A stretch of 45,454 nucleotides of DNA, taken from assembly GCF_003574035.1 (NCBI RefSeq), contig NZ_QWKY01000023.1, positions 1 to 45,454 on the forward strand, read 5' to 3'. This DNA is from Meiothermus hypogaeus (GTDB lineage: Bacteria > Deinococcota > Deinococci > Deinococcales > Thermaceae). How positions within the stretch are numbered: the first letter of the stretch is position 1; every line of letters begins with the position of its first letter. The notes beneath the pieces were generated by a model. It was not told where the DNA came from and did not search any database. It worked only from the letters and a program-made list of their open reading frames with translations. Position numbers and translations under genes: made by a program. Below are positions 1 to 8,501 of this stretch, in pieces.

Positions 1-1
1 G

Positions 2-505
2 GGTACGGCCAGCCTGGCCATGCGGGGTGGGGTGGTGGTGGGGGCCATCGTGGCGGCCAACGCCCATGGCCGGGCCCACGACCCGGTCACGGGTGAAATT
101 TATGCACGCTACCTGGAACAAAACGGTGAGTTCCAGCTCAAGCACCCGCCCAAATCTCCGGCGACCCCGGATTATACCGATGTCTTCGCCGACTCGTTCG
201 TTCGCAGCAATACCGTTATCGGCTGTGTGGCCACCAACGCCAAACTAAGCAAAACCCAGGCCCAAAAGGTGGCCCAGATGGCCCACGACGGCATAGCTCG
301 GGCGGTCTTTCCGGCCCATACCATGTTTGATGGCGACACGATCTTTTGTCTGGCCACTGGCGAGGTGGAAATAGAGGGCCCCGCCGAACTCAGCCGACTT
401 GGAGCGGTGGCCGCCGATGTGTTCGCTCGGGCCCTGGTGCACGGGGTGCTGCATGCCTACTCGGTGGGGGGGCTTTTTTCCTACCGCGAGTTGTACGATA
501 CCTGA
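2..505 (+). CDS. P1-family peptidase (DmpA/L-aminopeptidase-D-esterase-like), C-terminal part
   Basis: The gene enters from the left edge; only the last 167 residues are visible. The reading frame is open from base 2. The visible part matches the C-terminal half of the DmpA/P1 family, self-processing N-terminal nucleophile hydrolases that release N-terminal amino acids or cleave amides and esters. Seen here are a Gly-rich GTASLAMRGG segment near the processing region, the block NTVIGCVATNAKLSKTQAQK, AQMAHDGIARAVFPAHT, and the typical FDGDTIFCLATG. The family name is well supported but the substrate is not. The TGA stop at 503-505 is also the left target-site duplication of the adjoining mobile element, so the insertion sits exactly at the end of the reading frame without changing the protein. 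Confidence 0.85.
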   Translation, partial: GTASLAMRGGVVVGAIVAANAHGRAHDPVTGEIYARYLEQNGEFQLKHPPKSPATPDYTDVFADSFVRSNTVIGCVATNAKLSKTQAQKVAQMAHDGIARAVFPAHTMFDGDTIFCLATGEVEIEGPAELSRLGAVAADVFARALVHGVLHAYSVGGLFSYRELYDT

Positions 506-739
506 TACCAGATTCGGTTAGTTCGTCACCCTTTGGTGACGAACTAACCCGACCGAAGTTATCCGCGTAGCGGAGGGCGATACCGCCCCTTGGAAGGGAG
601 ACGCTTTCTTCGCCGACCGACAGTGAAGGGCCATCGGCCCCCGGCTAGCGCCGGTACTCAAGGGAGGGGTGTGCTCTAGGATTCAAAAAGACAGCCTCTA
701 GTGTTTTTGGTTTTGTAAACTGTCTTTTTGAATCCGGTA
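506..739 (+). mobile_element. MITE-like non-autonomous element, copy 1 (234 bp)
   Basis: This non-coding element begins TACCAGATTC and ends GAATCCGGTA, which are inverted repeats with one mismatch. It is flanked by TGA at 503-505 and 740-742, a 3-bp target duplication of the TNA kind. It is built almost entirely of hairpins. The first has 15-bp perfect arms at 516-530 and 535-549 with loop CTTT. Short stems follow: CCGC/GCGG, GGGCG/CGCCC, CCCTT/AAGGG, GGGCC/GGCCC and CCGGC/GCCGG. The last has 16-bp perfect arms at 679-694 and 720-735. A second copy lies inverted at 11094-11365. TNA duplications are typical of the IS1031 group of IS5-family elements, so such a transposase could mobilise it (inference). 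No credible open frame is present. Confidence 0.85.
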
Positions 740-868
740 TGAAAACCCAAGGCGCAAAGCTGCAAACGCCTGCATCTGCATCGCTTGCATTCCGATAACT
801 CGATACCCCGTTGTTCGACGCCAGGAATCTTGAACCGCTGCCCATCAGAATCGAAAGGATCTGCTGCA

Positions 869-2059
869 ATGGACAAACATCAACTAGCCCAAAGAGCGGC
901 CCAGGAAGTGGATGTGAACGAAGTCGTTCGCCTGACCCAGGCCCTGGTTCGTATCGAGAGCTACTACCCGGGGCCCGGCGAGCAGCCGGTGGTGGATTTT
1001 CTGGAACCCTACCTGCGCGAGCGCGGCTTCAAGACCACCGTGCAAGAGGTAGAGCCGGGCCGCCCCAACCTGATCGCCGACCTGGGGGAAGGCCCCGGCG
1101 GGCTGATTCTGGAGGGGCACACCGATGTGGTTACGCATGGGAACCTCGAGCGCTGGACCGTCCCCCCCTACGAGGCCCGACTGGTGGATGGCCGCATCTA
1201 TGGGCGCGGGGCTTGCGATATGAAAGGAGGGCTGGCGGCGGCCATCTGCGCGGCGGTGGCGGTAAAGAAAGTGCTGGGAGAGCCCCAGAAAACCCTGCGC
1301 CTGTGCATTCCTTGCGACGAAGAAGGCTTGATGATTGGCATCAAGGCCTTTATTCGGGCCGGCCATGCCGAGGGCTTTGCTGGGGCTATTATCTGTGAGC
1401 CGGAAGAAAACCAGGTGTGCTTGTGGCAGAAGGGGGCGATGCGGGTCTGGGTGCGCTTTCAGGGCAAGATGGCCCACGGGGCCATGCCCTACGCCGGGGC
1501 CAACCCCATTCCCTCGGCCTCCCGCTTTGTGGTGGCCCTCCAAACACTTCAAGCCGCCTTGCAGGCCGAAAGCCAGCACGAGTACCTGGGGCTGCCCTGG
1601 GTTACCCCCACGGTGTTTCAGGCAGGGGCAGGGGAAGGGCAGTTCAACGTGATGCCAGACCAGGTGTGGGTGGGCCTGGACATCCGCACCAACCCCGGCC
1701 AGGATCACAGTGCGCTGGAAACCAGGCTCAGGCAAGCCATGGAGGGAAGCCTCGAGGCCGGTGTAAGCGCGTCCCTGGAAGTCTTTGAAGACCGCCCCGC
1801 CACCGAGACCTCGCGCAACACCACGCTGGTACAGGCGGTGGAGCAGGGCTTACAGCTACTCCAGATGCCCCTTCGGTACGGGGGTGTGCCGGGGGCTACC
1901 GACGGTACTTTTCTGTGGGCCTGGGCAGGGCTACCCATTGTGACGATAGGGCCCGGTGGCAAGACGGTTCCCCACCAGGCCGACGAATACATCGAAGTCG
2001 AGGAACTCATTGCGGCCGCCCGGCTGTATGCGGCTACCAGTGTGCTGATGCTCACCTAG
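869..2059 (+). CDS. M20-family metallopeptidase/deacylase (ArgE/DapE-like)
   Basis: This is a 396-residue cytoplasmic two-zinc hydrolase of the M20 family (acetylornithine or succinyl-diaminopimelate deacylases and carboxypeptidases). Motifs in order: LEGHTDVV with zinc ligand His84; YGRGACDMKGG with bridging Asp117; PCDEEG with catalytic Glu151 and ligand Glu152; GATDGTF; and a late PHQADEYIEVEEL with the last His ligand. The ATG at 869 is chosen because AAAGGA lies about 10 bases upstream. An in-frame ATG at 785 would add 28 residues unlike the family and lacks a ribosome site. It is the first gene of the + strand block between the two MITE copies. The neighbouring peptide-type transporter suggests it may hydrolyse an imported peptide or N-acylated amino acid, which is inference. 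The exact substrate cannot be read from the sequence. Confidence 0.85.
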   Translation: MDKHQLAQRAAQEVDVNEVVRLTQALVRIESYYPGPGEQPVVDFLEPYLRERGFKTTVQEVEPGRPNLIADLGEGPGGLILEGHTDVVTHGNLERWTVPPYEARLVDGRIYGRGACDMKGGLAAAICAAVAVKKVLGEPQKTLRLCIPCDEEGLMIGIKAFIRAGHAEGFAGAIICEPEENQVCLWQKGAMRVWVRFQGKMAHGAMPYAGANPIPSASRFVVALQTLQAALQAESQHEYLGLPWVTPTVFQAGAGEGQFNVMPDQVWVGLDIRTNPGQDHSALETRLRQAMEGSLEAGVSASLEVFEDRPATETSRNTTLVQAVEQGLQLLQMPLRYGGVPGATDGTFLWAWAGLPIVTIGPGGKTVPHQADEYIEVEELIAAARLYAATSVLMLT

Positions 2060-2066
2060 CTAAAAT

Positions 2067-2090
2067 CTGACAATCGCGTTAGATTGTTAG
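2067..2090. promoter_or_regulatory. Imperfect palindrome between M20 peptidase and binding-protein gene
   Basis: Arms CTGACAATC (2067-2075) and GATTGTTAG (2082-2090) pair over 9 bp with one G-T position. It starts eight bases after the peptidase stop and lies 110 bases before the solute-binding protein start. There is no T-run, so it is more likely an operator or mRNA-processing hairpin than an intrinsic terminator. Confidence 0.4.
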
Positions 2091-2199
2091 CAAAGCTGAG
2101 TTGGCAGTTGCTGGAAACGGGTTCTTGCTCGGATTTGCCCAGCGTTGGGGTGGTTCGCAGCGTCTTTTCCGGCGAACTCAGCGTCAAGGAGGCAGAGCA

Positions 2200-3708
2200 A
2201 TGAAGAAATATCTGGTTGGACTGCTGGCGTTCTTGGTGCTTGGTCTGGGTTTGGGGATGGCCCAGCAACGAGGGGGTGCGATTACCATCGCCATCCAGAC
2301 CGAACCCGCGGCCTGGGATCCTACCCAGGTAGCCGGCGCCGATATCTCCCGGGTGGTCTACGACAACGTGCTGCAAGGGCTCGTGAAGCGCAACCCCAAA
2401 GGCGAGATTGTGCCCTCGCTGGCCTCGCGCTGGACGGTCTCGAATTCCGGCCTGACCTACACCTTCACCCTGCGCCAGGGGGTGAAGTTCCACGATGGCT
2501 CCGACTTCACCGCCCAGGATGTGCTGGCCAAGTTCAACCGGGCCCGCAACCCCGATACCCGGGCCTCGGGCCACCTGCGCCCCGATCTCTACCGCGACAT
2601 CGCCAACATCACCAGCCCCAACCCCAGCACGGTGGTGTTCAGCCTGCGCCAGCCCAACAACGATTTTCTCTTTATCCTCTCGCGCCCGGAGTCCCTGATT
2701 GGCCCACGCCAGCGCCCCCTGGCCGAACAGCGGGTGCAGCCCATCGGTACGGGCCCCTTCCGTTTTGCTGGGTGGGAGCGGGGTGTAGCGGTGCGCCTGG
2801 AGCGCAACCCCAACTACTACGTGCAGGGCCTGCCCTACCTGGATCGGGTCAACTTCCGCTTCCTGGGGGATGGGGACGCCCAACTGGCCGGTCTGCGGGC
2901 CGGTGACCTGGATGTGATTGCCTATAGCTTGCTGCCCGAGAACGCGGTGGTGCTCTCGCGCGACAGCAACTTCAAGGTGTTCTCTGGTTCTGCTACGGCT
3001 GAAGCAGTGGCCGGTTTCAACAACAGCCGCCCCCCCTTCAACGACGTGCGGGTGCGTCGGGCCATTACCCTGGCGACCAACAAGGACGAACTGATTCAGG
3101 GGGCTATGCTGGGTTATGGCACCAAGATCGGCTCCATGCGTTCGCCGGGCGAAGCCTGCTACGTGGACCTGAGCAACTTCAACGCCTATAACCCCGACGA
3201 GGCCCGCCGCCTGCTGGCCGAGGCCGGCTTTACCAACCAGAACCCCCTGCGCTTTACCTTCAACCTGGCCGCCGAGTTCCCCTACGAGCGCCGCATTGGC
3301 GAGGCCATGGTGGCCCAGCTCAACAAGCTGGGTCCGCTGCAGGTGACTATCCAGGTGACCGACTTCAACACCTGGATTCAGCGGGTCTTCAGCCAGGCCG
3401 ACTACGCCATGACCATCATCGGGCACGTGGAGGCCAATGATACTTCCAACTACGCCAACCCCCGCTACTACTGGCGTTACAACAGTCCGCGTTTCCAGCA
3501 GTTGTACACCCAGTACCTGCGGGCTCCCAACCAGACCAAAGCCTGTGAAGCCTTAGCTGCTGCGCAACGTTTGCTGGCCGAGGATGCGGCTGGGGTTTGG
3601 ACCATGAGTTTGCCGGCGCTGGGCGCGTATCGCGCCCGCATCCAGAACTGGCCGGATGGTTTCCTGACCCCCGCCATCAGCGTGGCGGAGGTGTGGGTGC
3701 GTCAATAG
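2200..3708 (+). CDS. ABC transporter substrate-binding protein, family 5 (peptide/nickel type)
   Basis: This 502-residue exported protein is of the DppA/OppA type and captures oligopeptides or similar solutes for an ABC importer. The N-terminus is a signal peptide: MKKY, a hydrophobic run, then GMAQQR as the likely cleavage region. The mature part has family-5 landmarks: EPAAWDPTQ near the start, VYDNVLQGLVKRNPKGEIVP, LRQGVKFHDGSDFTAQDVLAKFNRARN, and IGTGPFRFAGWERG. The start ATG at 2200 follows AAGGAGGCAGAGCA; the upstream TTG-initiated extension is rejected. Two permease genes follow on the same strand, making a DppABC-like set without DppD or DppF ATPase genes. Ligand specificity is unknown. 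Confidence 0.9.
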   Translation: MKKYLVGLLAFLVLGLGLGMAQQRGGAITIAIQTEPAAWDPTQVAGADISRVVYDNVLQGLVKRNPKGEIVPSLASRWTVSNSGLTYTFTLRQGVKFHDGSDFTAQDVLAKFNRARNPDTRASGHLRPDLYRDIANITSPNPSTVVFSLRQPNNDFLFILSRPESLIGPRQRPLAEQRVQPIGTGPFRFAGWERGVAVRLERNPNYYVQGLPYLDRVNFRFLGDGDAQLAGLRAGDLDVIAYSLLPENAVVLSRDSNFKVFSGSATAEAVAGFNNSRPPFNDVRVRRAITLATNKDELIQGAMLGYGTKIGSMRSPGEACYVDLSNFNAYNPDEARRLLAEAGFTNQNPLRFTFNLAAEFPYERRIGEAMVAQLNKLGPLQVTIQVTDFNTWIQRVFSQADYAMTIIGHVEANDTSNYANPRYYWRYNSPRFQQLYTQYLRAPNQTKACEALAAAQRLLAEDAAGVWTMSLPALGAYRARIQNWPDGFLTPAISVAEVWVRQ

Positions 3709-3783
3709 TTCGCTAACGTTTGCGCCGGGGTCGAGTGTCCAGGGCACTACCCGCTCTAGGCCCTCGGCCCTCTACGCTTGACC

Positions 3784-4731
3784 ATGTTTGCCTATACCGT
3801 TCGCCGCCTCGGCTTTGCCCTCGTGACCTTGTGGTTGGCGACCTTGCTGGTGTTTGGGGCGCTCCTCCTCATTCCAGGTAATCCGGCCCAGGCCATTTTG
3901 GGCATTGATGCCACCCCTGCCGACCTGGAAGCCCTCGAGGCCCGCCTAGGGCTGGATAAACCCCCCCTCGAGCGCTACTTGAACTGGCTGGGAGGTGTGT
4001 TGCGGGGCGACCTGGGGCAGTCCATTCGCTACGAGCGGCCCATCTCCGAACTCATCGTGGCCCGGCTGGGCATCACTCTGCCCATCGTGGTGGCCTCCTT
4101 GCTCCTGGCGACCCTGCTGGCCGTGCCACTGGGCATTCTGGCTGCGCGCAAGGCCGGAACCTGGGTGGATGTAGCGGTCTCTACGGGCTCGCTGGTGGGC
4201 ATTGTGCTGCCCTCGTTCTGGGTGGGCCTGATGTTTATCTACATCTTCATCGTCTGGCTGAAACTGCCCTTGCCGACCAGCTTTCCCATTGGCGGCTGGG
4301 AGAACCCCCAGCGGGCCCTGGCTGCTCTGGTGCTGCCGGTGCTCACCGTGGGGCTGGCCAGCGCTTCGTTTCTGGTGCGGCTGGTACGGGGAAGTGTGCT
4401 CGAGGTCTTGCACCAGGACTATATCCGTACTGCTTTCGCCAAAGGGCTGGGCGAACGGGTGGTGTTGTACAAGCATGCTCTCAGGAACGCCGCTTTACCG
4501 GTGGTGACGGTGCTGGGGCTCGAGTTCGCCAGCCTGCTCATTGCTACCGTGGTGGTAGAGACGGTTTTTGGCATTCCTGGCCTGGGCTCGCTCTCGCTCA
4601 CCGCCATCAGCGCCCGCGACTACCCCCTGGTGCAAGGGGTGGTGCTGGTGATCGCGGCTTTTATCGTGCTTATGAACCTGCTGGTAGACTTCCTATACGC
4701 GTTGTTGGATCCGAGGGTGAGCTATGCGTAG
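3784..4731 (+). CDS. ABC transporter permease, DppB/OppB type
   Basis: This 315-residue inner-membrane permease has the DppB layout: an N-terminal transmembrane segment (FAYTVRRLGFALVTLWLATL), the conserved LIPGNPA stretch, a periplasmic loop containing LGLDKPPLERYLNWLGGVLRGDLG, then five hydrophobic segments. The EAA-type cytoplasmic loop that contacts the ATPase reads DYIRTAFAKGLGERVVLYKH. ATG at 3784 is chosen over a TTG six bases upstream. No good ribosome site is visible, so translation may depend on the upstream gene, which ends 75 bases earlier. It would pair with the next permease and the preceding binding protein; the ATP-binding subunits are not in the window. Confidence 0.9.
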   Translation: MFAYTVRRLGFALVTLWLATLLVFGALLLIPGNPAQAILGIDATPADLEALEARLGLDKPPLERYLNWLGGVLRGDLGQSIRYERPISELIVARLGITLPIVVASLLLATLLAVPLGILAARKAGTWVDVAVSTGSLVGIVLPSFWVGLMFIYIFIVWLKLPLPTSFPIGGWENPQRALAALVLPVLTVGLASASFLVRLVRGSVLEVLHQDYIRTAFAKGLGERVVLYKHALRNAALPVVTVLGLEFASLLIATVVVETVFGIPGLGSLSLTAISARDYPLVQGVVLVIAAFIVLMNLLVDFLYALLDPRVSYA

Positions 4732-4769
4732 GTGGATCCCCATGCCCAGCGGAATGCAAGGGGTAGACG

Positions 4770-5627
4770 GTGGCTAGCCAGGCTGCTCTTCGCCCAGGAG
4801 CCCGGCGGCGTTCCTGGTGGGGTGGGCTGCCCATCTCGCTCAAGGTGGGGGCTTTTCTGATTTCCCTCATCCTTCTGATGGTGTTCCTCAGCGCGCTGAA
4901 TCCCACCAACCCCAACGCCACTACCCCCAACCGCCTGGCTCCTATCTTTTCCGAGGGGCATCCCCTGGGCACCGACATCCTGGGGCGCGATACCCTGGCC
5001 CGGGTGCTGGCCGGGGCCCAGAACGCCCTCTATGTGGGGCTGATTGCGGTGGGCATTGGGCTTTCGGTAGGGCTTTTGCTGGGGGTGCTGGCCGGATATT
5101 TGGGTGGCTGGCTCGACCAGATTTTATCGGTGCTGCTAGAAACCCTTTACGCGCTGCCCGCCCTGCTGCTGGCGTTGCTTCTGGCGGCCATCTTCAACCC
5201 GGGTGTGACGACTTCCATGGTGGCCATCGGCCTGGCAGCGGTGCCCGCTTTTGCCCGGGTGGCTCGAGCCAGCGTGCTCTCGGTCAAGGCCCTGCCCTAC
5301 ATCGAGGCGGCCCGCGCCCTGGGCATGGGCCAGGGGCGCATCATGCTGCGGCACGTGTTGCCCAACATCATGGGGCCGCTGGTGGTGCAGGCCAGCCTGG
5401 CTTTTGCGGTGGCCATTCTGGCCGAGGCCGCGCTTTCGTACCTGGGCCTGGGTACTCAGCCCCCCAACCCCAGTTGGGGCCGGATGCTACGCGAGGCCCA
5501 GAGTTACCAGGAGCTCACGCCTTATCCGGTCATTTTTCCGGGGCTGGCCATCGGCCTGGCGGTACTGGGCTTCAATCTGCTGGGCGATGGGCTGCGGGAT
5601 TACCTTGACCCCAGGAAGAGAAGCTAA
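4770..5627 (+). CDS. ABC transporter permease, DppC/OppC type
   Basis: This 285-residue partner permease has the OppC/DppC N-terminal cytoplasmic tail, a first membrane segment, a periplasmic loop with HPLGTDILGRDTLARVLAGAQ, and then the permease core. The EAA loop reads IEAARALGMGQGRIMLRHVLPN. Near the C-terminus LSYLGLGTQPPNPSWGRML is characteristic of DppC. The start is GTG at 4770, preceded by AAGGGG about seven bases upstream, and lies 38 bases after the DppB-like gene. Only a leader of about 40 residues precedes the first membrane helix. Together with the two genes before it, this forms the translocation pore of a peptide-type importer. Confidence 0.9.
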   Translation: MASQAALRPGARRRSWWGGLPISLKVGAFLISLILLMVFLSALNPTNPNATTPNRLAPIFSEGHPLGTDILGRDTLARVLAGAQNALYVGLIAVGIGLSVGLLLGVLAGYLGGWLDQILSVLLETLYALPALLLALLLAAIFNPGVTTSMVAIGLAAVPAFARVARASVLSVKALPYIEAARALGMGQGRIMLRHVLPNIMGPLVVQASLAFAVAILAEAALSYLGLGTQPPNPSWGRMLREAQSYQELTPYPVIFPGLAIGLAVLGFNLLGDGLRDYLDPRKRS

Positions 5628-5682
5628 TGGCCGATAGCCAGTTGCTCTTGGTTATGGGCTATAGGCTGTAAGCGAGGTACAC

Positions 5683-6474
5683 ATGAACTACAAAGACATG
5701 TTTCGACTGGACGGCCAGGTGGCGTTGGTGGTGGGTGGGGGTTCGGGGATTGGACAGGCTTCCTGCGAAGCCCTGGCGGCCCAGGGGGCAGCTGTGGTGG
5801 TCGCAGATATGAAGGCCGAGCTCGCCGCCGAAACTGTGGAAAAAATTAAGGCCAGCGGTGGGCAAGCCGAGGCCCTCGAGGTCAACATTACCGATGCCGA
5901 GGGGGTCAAGGGGCTCATTGCGGGTATTGTGGAGCGCCACGGTCGGCTGGACGTGGCGGTCACGACCCCCAGCATCAACGTCCGTAAGCCCATCCTGAGC
6001 TACACCGGTGAAGAGTTCGACCGGGTGGTGAACGTTAATCTCAAGGGCACTTTTAACGTACTGACCGAAGCAGGCCGGGTCATGGCCCAACAAGGCTCAG
6101 GCTCGCTCGTGGCCTTTTCTTCCATCCGCTCGCTGGTGGTGGAGCCGGGGCAGTCGGTCTACGCCATGACCAAGGCCGGAACCGTGCAACTCGTCCGGGG
6201 TTTGGCGGTAGAGCTAGGCCCCAAAGGGGTGCGGGCCAATGCCATTGGGCCCGGTGTGATTGATACCCCCCTCACCGCGCCCATCAAGAGCAAGCCCGAC
6301 TGGTACAACGCCTACGCAGAGCGCAACATCTTGCGTCGCTGGGGCCGCCCCGAGGAAGTGGCTGCAGCGGTGGCTTTCCTGGCCTCACCGGCGGCCTCCT
6401 ACATTACCGGCACCATTTTGTTTGTGGATGGCGGCTGGACGGCTATTGACGGGCGCTTCACCCCACCGCTCTAA
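5683..6474 (+). CDS. Short-chain dehydrogenase/reductase (SDR) family oxidoreductase
   Basis: This 263-residue cytoplasmic NAD(P)-dependent oxidoreductase has a classical SDR Rossmann fold. The cofactor loop is GGGSGIG (about residues 18-24), followed by an acidic residue in VVVADMKAE that would favour NAD(H). The usual NNAG-type strand is replaced by TTPSINVRKP. The catalytic Ser lies in AFSSIRS and the Tyr-Lys pair in YAMTK; the C-terminal block VRANAIGPGVIDTPL and the ending ITGTILFVDGGWTA are standard. ATG at 5683 has AGGT about six bases upstream. It sits 55 bases after the peptide permease, in the same direction, and ahead of sugar-type permeases. A sugar or hydroxy-acid substrate is plausible but unproven. 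Confidence 0.88.
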   Translation: MNYKDMFRLDGQVALVVGGGSGIGQASCEALAAQGAAVVVADMKAELAAETVEKIKASGGQAEALEVNITDAEGVKGLIAGIVERHGRLDVAVTTPSINVRKPILSYTGEEFDRVVNVNLKGTFNVLTEAGRVMAQQGSGSLVAFSSIRSLVVEPGQSVYAMTKAGTVQLVRGLAVELGPKGVRANAIGPGVIDTPLTAPIKSKPDWYNAYAERNILRRWGRPEEVAAAVAFLASPAASYITGTILFVDGGWTAIDGRFTPPL

Positions 6475-6506
6475 AAAAACTGTGGCGCAAACAAACCCTG
6501 GGGCTT

Positions 6507-6515
6507 TGGTATAGT
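6507..6515 (+). promoter_or_regulatory. Extended -10 promoter candidate ahead of sugar permease pair
   Basis: TGGTATAGT matches the extended -10 pattern TGnTATAAT with one change. No convincing -35 box is seen, as expected for this class. Transcription would start near 6522, about 37 bases before the permease ATG at 6559. It lies just after the SDR stop, suggesting that the MalFG-type genes can be transcribed separately from the peptide transporter genes. Confidence 0.5.
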
Positions 6516-6558
6516 ACCCTGATGCTGTTTGGCCCTCCGGGGCCGACGTGGGTGGTGC

Positions 6559-7392
6559 ATGGGTCGCAACAATGCTTACTGGTTTGCACTCCCGGCGGTG
6601 GCGCTGCTGGGCCTGTTTTTGTTGTACCCCTTTCTAGATGTGCTGCGTTTCTCGACCTGGGACTGGTCGGGGTTGTCGGAGCCTAAGGTGATTGGCCTCG
6701 AGAACTACCGCAACATTCTGCGCGACCCCGATTTTTACAACAGCCTGCGTATCACCCTGATCTTTGGGGTCATGACCCTGATTCCCTTTGTGATTCTCTC
6801 GATACTGCTGGCCCTGGCCCTGGACGGCCAGCCCTACGAACGCCCCATCAAAGCCCTGCTCTTTTTGCCGGGGCTGGTCACGTTGGGCGGAGCGACGGTG
6901 GCCTGGTATACCCTGTTTTCGCCCGAGTACGGCGCGCTGGCTTCGGTACTGCCGGTGCCGCGCTGGGATCAGAGTCCTTTTTGGGCGCTGGTTCTGATTA
7001 TGCTCTTCACCATCTGGCGGCACATTGGCTATGGGGTGCTGGTGGTTTCGGCCCGCCTCAAGGCCATTCCCAAAACGCTGCTCGAGGCCGCCGCCGTGGA
7101 CGGGGCCACCGCTTCCCAGGCTTTCCGCTACATCACCCTGCCCCTGCTGCGCCCGGCCATTACGTTTCTGGTGGTCATTGGTACGGTGCTCACCTTACAG
7201 GGCTACACGGCGGTGTTCCTGCTGACCCGGGGCGGCCCTTTTGGCGGCACCGAGGTGCTGGGCTACTACCTCTACAAAACCGGCTTTGAAGTGGGCCGCC
7301 TGGGCTACGCCGCCGCCCTCACGGTCATCATCTTGCTGCTCACCCTGGCCTTTGCCCTGGCGCAGGCCCGGCTCTTGCGGGAGGAGAAATGA
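6559..7392 (+). CDS. ABC sugar transporter permease, MalF/UgpA type
   Basis: This 277-residue membrane protein of the carbohydrate-uptake permease family (CUT1) has a first helix containing YWFALPAVALLGLFLLYPF, the conserved WSGLSEP and GLENYRNILRDPDFYNSL segments, then a BPD_transp_1 core. The EAA loop reads IPKTLLEAAAVDGATASQAF. The ATG at 6559 gives the expected MalF-like N-terminus; the upstream in-frame TTG would add ten unlikely residues. A weak GGTGG lies just before the start. The partner MalG-type permease follows after 136 bases and the likely binding proteins come next. No MalK-type ATPase lies in the window, so a shared ATPase elsewhere would be needed. Confidence 0.9.
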   Translation: MGRNNAYWFALPAVALLGLFLLYPFLDVLRFSTWDWSGLSEPKVIGLENYRNILRDPDFYNSLRITLIFGVMTLIPFVILSILLALALDGQPYERPIKALLFLPGLVTLGGATVAWYTLFSPEYGALASVLPVPRWDQSPFWALVLIMLFTIWRHIGYGVLVVSARLKAIPKTLLEAAAVDGATASQAFRYITLPLLRPAITFLVVIGTVLTLQGYTAVFLLTRGGPFGGTEVLGYYLYKTGFEVGRLGYAAALTVIILLLTLAFALAQARLLREEK

Positions 7393-7528
7393 ACTGTAAG
7401 ACCGTATGCTCCGCACGGACTGGGGTGTGTGGTGCCGATGGGCTCGAGCTGCGGAGGGTTGGGCGTGTTCGACTGCTTTTCCCTGCCCTAGCGCCCTTAT
7501 GTCCTTATGCCAATCTGGAGGTTCGCGC

Positions 7529-8323
7529 ATGCGCTGGTTAGGGCATTTGTTGGTGGCAACGGTGGCCCTGCTGGTGGCCCTGCCCTTTGTCTGGATGGCC
7601 TATGCGGCCTTCATCCCACCTGAAGCGGTGTTCAGTGGCGATATCTTCGGACAGCTAGGCTTTAGCCTGGCCAACTTCGAGGTGCTGGGCCGGGGCGGTT
7701 TCTGGGAGGGCTTCTGGGGGCGTTTGCTGTTTTCGGTGCTCCTGACCGGCGGCGTGACTTTGCTTCAGCTCACCACCGGCTTTCTAGCGGCCTATGCCAT
7801 CAAGGAAGGCACAAAAATTTTGCCGTTCTTTCTGGTGTTGCTGGCCATTCCAGTGGAACTGCTGCTGGTTCCCTTGTACGGACTGCTGGTGGGCCTGAAG
7901 ATTCTGGACACCCTTTGGGCTCTGGTACTTCCCTTTGCGGCGAGTCCTTTTATCGTGTATCTGCTCTTCCAGGGGATGCGTACCGTACCGGAGGAACTGC
8001 TGGAGGCCGCCCGGCTGGACGGGGCGGGTCATCGTGTCCTGCTGACGCGCATTCTGTTACCGCTGTTGCGCCCCCAACTGATTGCAGCGGGGGTGCTGGC
8101 TTTTGCCGCCCACTGGAACCTGGTGCTCTACCCGCGCATCGTAGCGGGTAGCAAGGAACTCAAAACCGTGCAAACCTGGATTACCGATTTACAGCGCCAG
8201 AACCCTGCCGACTGGGGGCCGCTCTCGGCAGCCGCCCTGGCTGCAACTTTGCCTTTGGTCATCATCTACCTGCTCTACGAGCGGCGCATTGTAGAGACCT
8301 TTGAAGAAGGGCTCAAGGGCTGA
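7529..8323 (+). CDS. ABC sugar transporter permease, MalG/UgpE type
   Basis: This 264-residue second CUT1 permease has helix 1 (HLLVATVALLVALPFVWMAYAAF), a periplasmic loop, then four to five membrane segments. The EAA loop reads VPEELLEAARLDGAGHRVLL, the MalG signature that docks on the ATPase. ATG at 7529 is chosen because GGAGG lies nine bases upstream; an in-frame ATG at 7406 would prepend 41 residues of no membrane or signal character. It forms the pore with the preceding MalF-like protein. The 136 bases between the two permeases are longer than usual for an operon pair and hold no recognised feature. Substrate is unknown; the UgpB-like binding proteins nearby hint at a sugar or sugar phosphate (weak inference). 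Confidence 0.88.
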   Translation: MRWLGHLLVATVALLVALPFVWMAYAAFIPPEAVFSGDIFGQLGFSLANFEVLGRGGFWEGFWGRLLFSVLLTGGVTLLQLTTGFLAAYAIKEGTKILPFFLVLLAIPVELLLVPLYGLLVGLKILDTLWALVLPFAASPFIVYLLFQGMRTVPEELLEAARLDGAGHRVLLTRILLPLLRPQLIAAGVLAFAAHWNLVLYPRIVAGSKELKTVQTWITDLQRQNPADWGPLSAAALAATLPLVIIYLLYERRIVETFEEGLKG

Positions 8324-8424
8324 GATGCTGCATAATCTATAGAGGCCTCCGCTCGCTGCACGTCTTGGCAGCATCCAGCCCTGGTCTTTTCCTCACCCTG
8401 ACCCTTGTATCTTGCTTTAGCCCC

Positions 8425-8482
8425 TTGAACGCCTTTCTCATCCTCGGTATGGCAAACTGGTAAGGGTTTGCAAAGGCAAACC
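8425..8482 (+). promoter_or_regulatory. Promoter plus palindromic operator candidate before first sugar-binding protein
   Basis: TTGAAC (8425-8430), a 17-base spacer and TATGGC (8448-8453) form a moderate promoter. At 8465-8482, GGTTTGC and GCAAACC form a perfect 7-bp inverted repeat around AAAG, just before the GGAGGA ribosome site at 8485. The palindrome would lie a few bases downstream of the transcription start, where a LacI- or GntR-type repressor could block transcription, or it could fold next to the ribosome site. Which of these applies cannot be told from sequence. Confidence 0.5.
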
Positions 8483-8501
8483 GTGGAGGATGATTAAGTC
8501 C

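Noticed and set aside
785-868. Upstream start for the M20 peptidase
   Set aside because: The extension does not resemble the family, and AAAGGA sits properly before 869.
2056-3426. Long minus-strand open frame opposite the family-5 binding protein
   Set aside because: The + strand protein is a clear family member with signal peptide and ribosome site; the antisense frame is a by-product of GC-rich codon use.
7406-7528. Upstream start for the MalG-type permease
   Set aside because: The extra 41 residues are not membrane-like; GGAGG precedes 7529.
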